Shown in pieces: positions 17,314-24,505 of a stretch of DNA of 64,000 nt. Under the pieces are notes generated by a model. It was not told the origin of the DNA. It worked only from the letters and a program-made list of their open reading frames with translations, and did no database searches. A program made the position numbers and the translations under genes. The stretch's first letter is position 1. Each line of letters starts with the position of its first letter. Source of the DNA: Caballeronia turbans (GTDB lineage Bacteria; Pseudomonadota; Gammaproteobacteria; Burkholderiales; Burkholderiaceae); contig FCOD02000003.1 of NCBI GenBank assembly GCA_001544655.2, positions 393,023 to 457,022 of the forward strand, written 5' to 3'.

Positions 17314-18219
17314 ATGGATAGCACGACACTCAATTCCCCACTCGGCAATCGCGCGTCGCAATACCTCGCGCTGACAAAGCCGCGCGTCACGCAGCTCGCC
17401 GTGTTTTGTGCCGTCATCGGCATGTTCCTGTCCACGCCCGGCATGGTGCCGTGGGACAAGCTGATCGGCGGCGTCGTCGGCATCTGGTTGCTGGCCGGTG
17501 CGGCATTTGCAATCAATTGTCTCGTCGAGCAAAAAGTCGATGCGAAGATGCGCCGCACCGCGTGGCGTCCGTCGGCACGCGGGCAAATCACGCCGACGCA
17601 GATTCTGACGTTCTCGGCGGTGCTCGGCGGCATCGGCATGTGGACGCTCTACACGTTCACCAATCCGCTCACGATGTGGCTCACCATCGCCACGTTCGTC
17701 GGCTATGCGGTCATCTATACGCTGCTGCTCAAGCCTTATACGCCGCAGAACATCGTGATCGGCGGCGCGTCCGGCGCGATGCCGCCCGCGCTCGGATGGG
17801 CCGCGGTAACCGGCACGGTGCCCGGCGACGCGTGGATTCTCGTGCTGATCATCTTCGTGTGGACGCCGCCGCATTTCTGGGCGCTCGCGCTGTATCGCCG
17901 CAAGGACTACGAAAACGCCGGCCTGCCGATGCTCCCCATCACGCACGGCGAGAAATACACGCTGCTCAACATCTTCCTGTACACGCTCGTGCTGTTCGCG
18001 GTCACGCTGATGCCCTATATTTCCGGCATGAGCGGCGTCGTGTACCTGGCGAGCGCGATTGCGCTCGGCGCGGGCTTCATCGGCTACGCGTGGAAGATGT
18101 ATCGCGACTATTCGGATGCACTCGCGCGCAAGACCTTCCGTTATTCAATCGTGTATCTGTCGTTGCTGTTCGGCGCGTTGCTCGTCGATCATTACGTGCG
18201 TACGGTGATCGGCGCATGA
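17314..18219 (+). CDS. ctaB: Protoheme IX farnesyltransferase (heme O synthase)
   Basis: A 301-residue UbiA-family membrane prenyltransferase that adds the farnesyl group to heme B. The first aspartate-rich motif [15 protein letters not shown] and the following RPSARGQI match CtaB/Cyo[22 protein letters not shown] is the second conserved loop. It overlaps the SCO gene by four bases (ATGA), and together with ctaA supplies heme A to the oxidase encoded upstream. Confidence 0.96.
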   Translation: MDSTTLNSPLGNRASQYLALTKPRVTQLAVFCAVIGMFLSTPGMVPWDKLIGGVVGIWLLAGAAFAINCLVEQKVDAKMRRTAWRPSARGQITPTQILTFSAVLGGIGMWTLYTFTNPLTMWLTIATFVGYAVIYTLLLKPYTPQNIVIGGASGAMPPALGWAAVTGTVPGDAWILVLIIFVWTPPHFWALALYRRKDYENAGLPMLPITHGEKYTLLNIFLYTLVLFAVTLMPYISGMSGVVYLASAIALGAGFIGYAWKMYRDYSDALARKTFRYSIVYLSLLFGALLVDHYVRTVIGA

Positions 18220-18815
18220 TGGCTCTTCGTCGCGTATTTGCGCTGCTGGCGCTCGTGTTCTCCTGCGCGGCGCTGCTTTCGGCTTGTGAGAAAGCGCCCG
18301 ATTTCAAGAATCTCGATATCACCGGCAACAAGCAGTTCGGCAGCGATTTCTCCCTGCCCGACACACACGGCAAGACGCGCACGCTTGCTGACTTCAAAGG
18401 CAAGGCTGTCGTGCTGTTCTTCGGCTACACGCATTGTCCGGACGTGTGCCCGACGACGCTCGCCGAACTCTCGCAAGCCATGCAGCAACTCGGCGACAAA
18501 TCGAAGGACGTGCAGGTACTGATGGTCACCGTCGATCCGGCGCGCGACACGCCCGATCTGCTTGGCCAATACGTGGCAGCGTTCAACTCGTCGTATATCG
18601 GTCTGCGTCCGGCGAACGATGCGCAGCTCGCACAGGTCGCGAAGGACTTCCGGGTGTATTACGCCAAGTCGCAGGGAAAGACGCCCGACGATTACACAAT
18701 GGATCACACCGCCGCGAGCTACGTGTTCGACAAGGACGGGAAGCTGCGTCTCTTCGCGCGCGACGGGCAGGGCGTCGAGCCGTGGGTTCACGACTTGAAG
18801 CTGCTGGTCGACTGA
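18216..18815 (+). CDS. SCO family copper chaperone lipoprotein
   Basis: A 199-residue lipoprotein that helps metallate the CuA site of subunit II. The N-terminal signal ends in a lipobox (LLSAC). The thioredoxin fold carries the copper motif [10 protein letters not shown], and the distant histidine lies in [11 protein letters not shown], so all three expected copper ligands are present. Its ATG overlaps the ctaB stop. It closes the oxidase cluster and is followed at once by a strong terminator. Confidence 0.94.
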   Translation: MMALRRVFALLALVFSCAALLSACEKAPDFKNLDITGNKQFGSDFSLPDTHGKTRTLADFKGKAVVLFFGYTHCPDVCPTTLAELSQAMQQLGDKSKDVQVLMVTVDPARDTPDLLGQYVAAFNSSYIGLRPANDAQLAQVAKDFRVYYAKSQGKTPDDYTMDHTAASYVFDKDGKLRLFARDGQGVEPWVHDLKLLVD

Positions 18816-18820
18816 TGGTG

Positions 18821-18850
18821 AAAGTGGCCCGCGCGGGCCACTTTGTTTTT
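18821..18850 (+). terminator. Terminator of the cytochrome oxidase cluster
   Basis: A perfect 24-base palindrome (12-bp stem AAAGTGGCCCGC and its complement, 18821-18844) is followed by GTTTTT. It lies six bases after the SCO stop and directly beside the stop of the convergent YciI gene. This is one of the clearest intrinsic terminators in the window. Confidence 0.92.
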
Positions 18851-19149
18851 CAGCTATCCAACGATGGCTCGGGCAGATTCAAGCCGCGCGCAAGCCGCGT
18901 CGCCTTGAACTCGGTGATGTCGTAATGCGCGAGTCCCTGTTGCGCGAACGGATCTTCCGCGATGATCGCATCGAGCCGATCGCGCTCGATGCCCGACGCC
19001 AGAATGATGCCGCCTTCGCGCGGCACCTTCGGCCCTGCGATCACGAAGACGCCCGCCGCAAAATAACGTTCGAGATAGACGCGATGCGCGTCGAGGGCAT
19101 CGTCGATCTCGGCAAGCGCGCCGGTATATCGCAGATTGATTACGTACAT
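18850..19149 (-). CDS. YciI family protein
   Basis: A 99-residue protein of the YCII fold, a ferredoxin-like dimer seen in chlorophenol dioxygenase-related and small stress proteins. The N-terminal YVINLRYTG, the AHRVYLERYFAAG helix with the conserved histidine, and DPFAQQGLAHYDITEF fit the family. The ATG at 19149 has GGAGGCAAGC upstream. The reaction is unknown. Confidence 0.88.
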   Translation of the reverse strand: MYVINLRYTGALAEIDDALDAHRVYLERYFAAGVFVIAGPKVPREGGIILASGIERDRLDAIIAEDPFAQQGLAHYDITEFKATRLARGLNLPEPSLDS

Positions 19150-19346
19150 GATGCTTGCCTCCGGCATGAGAGTTCGTGACGTTCCATGGCAATTCTATCC
19201 GGACCTCGCGCAGGTGATATTCACATAAGCATTCTGTATTTCGTCCCGCACCGTTGCTGTGCGAACATCCGTCACCCGGTTTGAATCGTTCGCCGGGCAC
19301 GACTCAGGCAATTCCAGCAAGAACGCATCATCGAAACAGGAACACC

Positions 19347-20159
19347 ATGCAGCGCAGAAATTTGCTCAAAGCCATTACCGCCGTCGCGGCGTCCGCCGCG
19401 TTTTTCACGAGCCTCGCCGCTCACGCCGATGACAAGGTGATCAAGGTGGGCACCATCAGCGGCCCGGACGCGCAGATCTGGCAAGTCGTGCAGAAGGTCG
19501 CGAAGCGCGAGGGGCTCAACGTGAAGGTGATCGAGTTCAACGATTACGTTCAGCCAAACGCAGCGCTCGACGCCGGCGATCTCGATGCCAACAGCTTTCA
19601 GCATCAGCCGTATCTCGACAGCCAGATCAAGCAGCGTGGCTACAAGATCGTGAACGCGGGGCTCACGTATATTTCGCCGCTCGGCGTCTATTCGAAGAAG
19701 CTGAAGTCGCTGAAGGATCTGCCGCAGGGCGCGAAGGTCGCGGTGCCGAATGATCCGTCGAACGAGAATCGCGCACTTCTGCTGCTGCAATCGCAAGGCG
19801 TGATCAAGCTGAAGGCGGGCGCAGGCACGAACGGCAATAATGCGACGGCGCTCGACGTGGCGGAAAATCCGAAGAAGGTCAAGCTCGTGGAGCTCGATGC
19901 GGCGCAACTGCCGCGCACGCTCGCCGATGTCGATGCGGCCGCGATCAACACGAACTTCGCGCTCGCGGCGGGTCTGCAACCGACGAAGGACGCGATCGCG
20001 CTCGAGGACGTGCATAGCCCGTACGCGAACCTGATCGCGGTGCGCGCAAAAGACAAGGACCAGCCGTGGGTGAAGAAGCTGGTCTCGGCCTATCAGTCCG
20101 AAGACGTGCGCCAGTTCCTCAAGAGCGAGTTCAAAGGTTCGGTCGTGCCGTCGTTCTGA
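19347..20159 (+). CDS. metQ: MetQ/NlpA family ABC transporter substrate-binding protein
   Basis: A 270-residue periplasmic binding protein of the NlpA family, which mostly bind methionine or related amino acids. A cleavable signal peptide (MQRRNLLKAI to AAHA) lacks a lipobox cysteine, so the protein should be soluble rather than a lipoprotein. The hinge region with NDPSNENRALLLLQ matches MetQ. No metN ATPase or metI permease gene is adjacent, so it is an orphan that must use a transporter encoded elsewhere. It ends in a terminator at 20184-20209. Confidence 0.9.
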   Translation: MQRRNLLKAITAVAASAAFFTSLAAHADDKVIKVGTISGPDAQIWQVVQKVAKREGLNVKVIEFNDYVQPNAALDAGDLDANSFQHQPYLDSQIKQRGYKIVNAGLTYISPLGVYSKKLKSLKDLPQGAKVAVPNDPSNENRALLLLQSQGVIKLKAGAGTNGNNATALDVAENPKKVKLVELDAAQLPRTLADVDAAAINTNFALAAGLQPTKDAIALEDVHSPYANLIAVRAKDKDQPWVKKLVSAYQSEDVRQFLKSEFKGSVVPSF

Positions 20160-20183
20160 GAGCGATTGCGCACGAATATGCAG

Positions 20184-20209
20184 CGGCGTCCCACGGGACG
20201 CCGTTTTTT
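20184..20209 (+). terminator. Terminator of metQ
   Basis: CGGCGTCCC at 20184-20192 and its complement at 20195-20203 form a tight GC-rich hairpin followed by six T residues (20204-20209). It lies 25 bases after the metQ stop and shows that metQ is a single-gene transcript. Confidence 0.9.
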
Positions 20210-20223
20210 ACTTGCGCGGCCGT

Positions 20224-21150
20224 TCAGTCTACGAAGATCGGCTGCAGTTCTCGTTGCCACACCATTCCCTTGGATCCTTCCATAACGGGCGTGAAGCCGG
20301 ATCGCACGAACAGGGCGCAAAGCTCTTCATGCGGTTCATCCAGGCGGCAGATGACCCGCTCATAGCGAGCGCCGTGCGCGAAGTTCGTGCATGCCGCGAC
20401 GAGCCGCTCGCCGAGCCCGCGCCGCCGCGCGCCCGGTTCGACGAACAATAGTTCGATTCGCGCCTGACTTTCGGACTCCGCAGTAAGCAGCGCCGCGCCG
20501 ACGCGCATGGCCTCGCCTTGTTCGGCCACCCAGCAGGCGATGCGCGGTGTGCTCGCCTGCATCTCGGCGAGAAAGTGCGCCACCGCCCTCGCCGTGCGCG
20601 CCTCGCTGGAAAACTTCGGCCGCTCGCCCGAATACAGATGAGCCTGACGCTCGATCATCCAGCCGAAGTCTCCGGCGCGGGGGACGCGAAGCCGGGCTTC
20701 TCCTTCGGCGCACCCCGGTGAAAGAAGCCGTTCGACGTCTGCCATTGCAGTGCATAGCTGATCGATTTCGGCGGTAGTCAGCCGTTTGAGCAGCATGGCG
20801 GTTTCCGCGGAAACATGCAGGTCGATCTCGTCGACCTTTGCTTTTGCCTCGGGCGTGATGCGCAGCAGGTGCGCGCGGCCATCCAGCTCGTTCTTTCGCC
20901 GCACGACGAGGCCGAGCTTGTGAAAGTTGTTGATCAACCTGCTCAAATAGCCCGTGTCCAGCCCGAGGTTGCGCGACAAGTCTGCGGCCGTTGTGGCCCG
21001 CGCTTGTGCCAGCTCGTGCAGGATGCGTACTTCCGTCAGGGAAAAGCTGCTTTTATGTAGCCGCTCGTGGAGTGCGCCTGTGTGGCGCGCATAAAAGCGG
21101 TTAAAGCGGCGCACCGCTTCGACAGCCCGGCTCGGATCGGAACAGCCCAT
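20224..21150 (-). CDS. MarR-type regulator fused to a GNAT acetyltransferase
   Basis: A 308-residue two-domain protein. The N-terminal half (about 1-150) is a MarR winged helix (LTEVRILHELAQ, AADLSRNLGLDTGYLSRLI, the wing ELDGRAHLLRIT). The C-terminal half (about 165-305) is a GNAT fold with ELLFVEPGARRRGLGERLV, the acetyl-CoA loop. Such fusions recur in proteobacteria, but their acetyl acceptors are mostly unknown. A near-palindrome at 21180-21201 in front of the gene may be its operator. It converges on metQ. Confidence 0.9.
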   Translation of the reverse strand: MGCSDPSRAVEAVRRFNRFYARHTGALHERLHKSSFSLTEVRILHELAQARATTAADLSRNLGLDTGYLSRLINNFHKLGLVVRRKNELDGRAHLLRITPEAKAKVDEIDLHVSAETAMLLKRLTTAEIDQLCTAMADVERLLSPGCAEGEARLRVPRAGDFGWMIERQAHLYSGERPKFSSEARTARAVAHFLAEMQASTPRIACWVAEQGEAMRVGAALLTAESESQARIELLFVEPGARRRGLGERLVAACTNFAHGARYERVICRLDEPHEELCALFVRSGFTPVMEGSKGMVWQRELQPIFVD

Positions 21151-21179
21151 CGCGTCAGTCTCTCATCGATATTGTTGGA

Positions 21180-21201
21180 ATTAATCGGAATCCGAATTAA
21201 T
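21180..21201. promoter_or_regulatory. Inverted repeat, possible MarR operator
   Basis: ATTAATCGG (21180-21188) is followed after three bases by CCGAATTAAT (21192-21201), an inverted repeat with one extra base in the right arm. It lies 30 bases upstream of the MarR-GNAT start in the 316-base divergent region 21151-21466. AT-rich palindromes of this size next to their own gene are typical MarR sites. The rest of that region holds the gntR promoter and no gene. Confidence 0.5.
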
Positions 21202-21409
21202 GCGCGCATTGTGCCAAAGAAGAACGATCGTGCGAATACGAAAATGCCCGAAAAAAGGCTATCGGCCGTTTAATTGACCGGTTCATCCACTGGGCTGCGT
21301 GTAGGGGTAAGTCCTGATGGCATGTTTGTTCCGATTCGTCCTCGCAAAATCACTTAACTATTTGATTTGTTTGAAAATTTGACGATCGTCCTCCGATGCC
21401 GGTTTAACG

Positions 21410-21437
21410 TTGACTGGTATTATGTTGGTTATATAAT
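21410..21437 (+). promoter_or_regulatory. Near-consensus sigma-70 promoter of the gntR/nag locus
   Basis: TTGACT (21410-21415) and TATAAT (21432-21437) are separated by 16 bases, a strong promoter in a very GC-rich genome. The spacer contains two partial direct repeats (TGGTATTAT and TGGTTATAT) and the arms ATTAT/ATAAT, which could be where a GntR-type regulator binds. The gntR ATG lies 29 bases downstream. Confidence 0.75.
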
Positions 21438-21466
21438 GGGCTCCAATTCGGCACTGAGAGCGTTCG

Positions 21467-22201
21467 ATGAAGCATCGCTGGCAGGATTTGACGCCGGAGG
21501 CGCAGAGCGATACGCCACTTTATTTACAGTTGGCGTCGCGTCTCGCCAAAGCGATTCATGCGGGAAACTGGGCGGCCGGCGAGGCGCTGCCTTCGGAGCG
21601 CACGCTCTCCGAAGGCGTCGGCGTATCGCGTATCACGGCGAGGAAGGCTCTCGCACTGCTCGTTGAGCAAGGCTTGATCAGGCGCGTGCGCGGCGCGGGC
21701 AGTTTCATCACGCCGCGTGTCGAAGACCCGCTCTCCCGGCTCACCGGCTTCACCCGAAAGATGGAATAGCGCGGCTTTACGCCGGATTCGATCTGGCTGG
21801 ATCGCGGACTGCGCACAGCGAGTCGCGACGAAACGGTGCGGCTAGGTCTGTCGCCGGGCGCGTCCGTTGCGAGCCTAAGACGTCTGCGGCGCGCGGACGG
21901 CATCGTGATGGCGGTCGAGCACTCGGCCTTGCCCGTCGCCGTGGTGCCGGACCCGCTCGCGATCGGCGCGTCGCTGTATCGGCATCTCGAGGAGCGCGGG
22001 CTGTCGGTGGTGCGTGCATTGCAGCACTTCCGTGCAGTGAACGCGGGCGCGGAAATCGCGCGGCTGATGGGCGTGGCGCCGCGCGCCGCATTGCTCGTGA
22101 TCACGCGGATCGGCTATTCGGCGGATCAACGTGCGATCGAATTGACGGACACCTACTGTCGCGACGACTACTACGACTTCGTCGCCGAACTGCATCGATA
22201 A
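21467..22201 (+). pseudogene. GntR family regulator interrupted by an in-frame TAG
   Basis: One reading frame encodes a GntR/UTRA-type repressor: an N-terminal winged helix (about residues 10-80, with GEALPSERTLSEGVGVSRIT) and a C-terminal ligand-binding domain (about 90-244). An amber codon at 21767-21769 (codon 101, within KME-stop-RGFTPDS) cuts it; the frame resumes at once with clear similarity to 22201. A single C-to-T change from CAG would explain it. The position before nagA makes this the likely nag regulator. The 100-residue product would keep the DNA-binding domain but lose effector sensing. A sequencing error or amber readthrough cannot be excluded. Confidence 0.85.
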
Positions 22202-22365
22202 GCGTCGGTACAGACGCGCATGACCCGATACGCATCGAGAGAGCAAACAAGAGAACGAGAGGACCCAAGGAAGCCGTTCGCTTTTTTCGTGACGAAAGCC
22301 TGCTCGCAGCACGGCGCGGACGGCACTGAACCTCATCCATGCAGCGCGTACTTCCAGAGAACTTC

Positions 22366-23469
22366 ATGCTGAAAGGAAACATACTCACGACCGACGGCTG
22401 GATCCACGGTTCGATCCGCGTCGAGAACGGCCGCGTGACGGCGCTCGAAGGCCATATCGCCGATCCGCTCGCCAACGACGCGCCGTACATCCTGCCAGGC
22501 TTCATCGATCTGCACGTGCATGGGGGCGGCGGCCGCGACATCATGGAAGGCGGCGATGCGGCGGACACCGTGGCGCGTCAGCACGCGCAACACGGCACGA
22601 CGAGCCTGCTCGCCACCACGATGACCGCGCCGCGCGACGAGTTGATGGAAGTCGTCGCGGGTCTCGGCGAACAGGCGAAACACCGCGCCGCCGGCGGCGC
22701 GCGCATGCTGGGCGTGCATCTGGAAGGCCCGTACATCAACCCGGGCAAGCTCGGCGCGCAGCCGGACGCCGCTGCGGTCGCGGTGCGCGACGAAGTGCTG
22801 AAGTACCTCGAGCTCGCGCCGATCCGCGTCGTCACGATCGCCCCGGAAATCTCGGGCCATCTGGACATCATTTCGGAACTGGCCGCGCGCGGCGTGCGCG
22901 TGCAACTCGGCCATTCGCTCGGCACGTATGACGACGCCGTCAACGCGCTCAAGCATGGCGCGCGCGGCTTCACGCACTTGTTCAATGCAATGTCGCCGCT
23001 GCATCACCGCGATCCCGGCATGGTCGGCGCGGCGCTCGCGCATGCCGAATACGCCGAGCTCATTCCCGATCTGCTGCACGTGCATCCGGGCGCCATCCGC
23101 GCCGCGATGCGCGCGATACCGCGTCTCTATGTCGTGACCGACAGCACGTCGGCGGCCGGCATGCCCGACGGCGAATATCGGCTCGGCAGCCAACACGTCA
23201 CCAAATGCATGGGCGGTGTGCGTCTCGCGGACGGCACGCTCGCCGGCAGCACCCTGACCATGGATCAGGCGCTGCGCAATCTCGTCTCGCTGGGCATTCC
23301 GCTCGCGGACGTCTCGAATCGCCTGTCGCGTTTCCCCGCCGACTATCTCGGGCTCGAAGACCGCGGCCGCATCGCGCGCGGCGCATGGGCCGATCTCGTC
23401 GTGCTCGACCGGGAACACGCGCTGACCGCCACGTATGTCGAAGGAGAATCAATTGTCGAATATGCTTAA
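22366..23469 (+). CDS. nagA: N-acetylglucosamine-6-phosphate deacetylase
   Basis: A 367-residue amidohydrolase that removes acetate from GlcNAc-6-phosphate, the step after PTS uptake. The metal and active-site segments are visible: DLHVHGGGG, HLEGPYINPGKLGA with the metal glutamate, GFTHLFNAMSPLHHRDPG and VVTDSTSAAG with the catalytic aspartate. Homologues begin near MLKGNIL, so I use the ATG at 22366; an in-frame ATG at 22339 adds nine residues. It overlaps the next gene by 17 bases. Confidence 0.95.
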   Translation: MLKGNILTTDGWIHGSIRVENGRVTALEGHIADPLANDAPYILPGFIDLHVHGGGGRDIMEGGDAADTVARQHAQHGTTSLLATTMTAPRDELMEVVAGLGEQAKHRAAGGARMLGVHLEGPYINPGKLGAQPDAAAVAVRDEVLKYLELAPIRVVTIAPEISGHLDIISELAARGVRVQLGHSLGTYDDAVNALKHGARGFTHLFNAMSPLHHRDPGMVGAALAHAEYAELIPDLLHVHPGAIRAAMRAIPRLYVVTDSTSAAGMPDGEYRLGSQHVTKCMGGVRLADGTLAGSTLTMDQALRNLVSLGIPLADVSNRLSRFPADYLGLEDRGRIARGAWADLVVLDREHALTATYVEGESIVEYA

Positions 23470-24469
23470 TGAGGCGCTGGAGTCCGCCGACGTCGTCGCG
23501 GCCCAGCTCGCCGATACCTCGCGCATCGAAGAGCTCGCGGTCAAGCTCGCCGAGCAGCCCCGCCACGTCGCGCTGACGGTGGCGCGCGGCAGTTCCGATC
23601 ACGCCGCCAGTTATTTCGCAAGCCTGACAATGAGCCGTATCGGCGTGCCGGTCGCATCGCTGCCGATGTCGGTCGCCACGCTCCAGCAGGCGCCGCTGCG
23701 TGTCTCCGGGCAACTCGCCGTCGCGTTCTCGCAATCGGGCAAGAGCCCCGATCTCGTCGGTACGATGCAGGCGCTGCGCGACGCGGGCGCGTTCACCGTC
23801 GCGGCAGTCAATGTCACCGGTTCACCGCTCGAAAGCGCATGCGAATATTTCCTGCCGCTGCTCGCCGGTCCCGAGCTGTCGGTCGCAGCGACCAAGAGCT
23901 ACATCGCGATGCTGTCGCTGTCGGCCATCGTCATCGCGCACGTTCAGCGCGACGTCGAATTGCTCAATGCGCTGAAATCGCTGCCCGACGCGCTGCGTGC
24001 CGCGGGCAAGCTCGACTGGACGCGCGCCGTGACCGAGCTTACGGACGTCGATCGCATGATCGTGATCGGCCGTGGCCTCGGCCTCGCGATCGCGCAGGAA
24101 GCCGCGCTCAAGCTGAAGGAAACCTCGGGCATCCAGGCCGAAGCGTTTTCGAGCGCGGAAGTGCGCCACGGTCCGATGGAAATCATCGACCGCGACTATC
24201 CGCTGCTCGTGTTCGCGCCGCGCGGGCCGGAGCAGGCGGGCCTCATCCAGCTTGCCGCGGAGATGCGCGCTCGCGGCGCGCGCGTGCTGCTCGCCGCACC
24301 CGAGGACGTTGCGGACGCGGAGTTGCCGCTCGTCGCCACCGATCACCCGGCGCTCGATCCGATCGCCGCGATCCTTTCTTTTTATGTGATGGCCGCGGGT
24401 CTGGCCGCCGCACGCGGCCGCAATCCCGACGCGCCGCGCCACCTGAACAAGGTCACCGAAACCCATTGA
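23453..24469 (+). CDS. SIS-domain glucosamine-6-phosphate deaminase (NagB-II type)
   Basis: A 338-residue protein with two SIS domains, like the isomerase half of GlmS but without the glutaminase domain. VARGSSDHAASYF and VAFSQSGKSPDLVGTM form the sugar-phosphate site, and EAFSSAEVRHGPMEII contains the conserved glutamate/histidine pair. In this operon it should convert glucosamine-6-phosphate to fructose-6-phosphate and ammonia. The TTG at 23453 is preferred because AAGGAG lies six bases upstream; ATGs at 23435 and 23462 are less well placed. Confidence 0.9.
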   Translation: MSNMLNEALESADVVAAQLADTSRIEELAVKLAEQPRHVALTVARGSSDHAASYFASLTMSRIGVPVASLPMSVATLQQAPLRVSGQLAVAFSQSGKSPDLVGTMQALRDAGAFTVAAVNVTGSPLESACEYFLPLLAGPELSVAATKSYIAMLSLSAIVIAHVQRDVELLNALKSLPDALRAAGKLDWTRAVTELTDVDRMIVIGRGLGLAIAQEAALKLKETSGIQAEAFSSAEVRHGPMEIIDRDYPLLVFAPRGPEQAGLIQLAAEMRARGARVLLAAPEDVADAELPLVATDHPALDPIAAILSFYVMAAGLAAARGRNPDAPRHLNKVTETH

Positions 24470-24505
24470 GCGAGATAGCCGATGCGCCGTGCCGAGGAGT
24501 CACTG

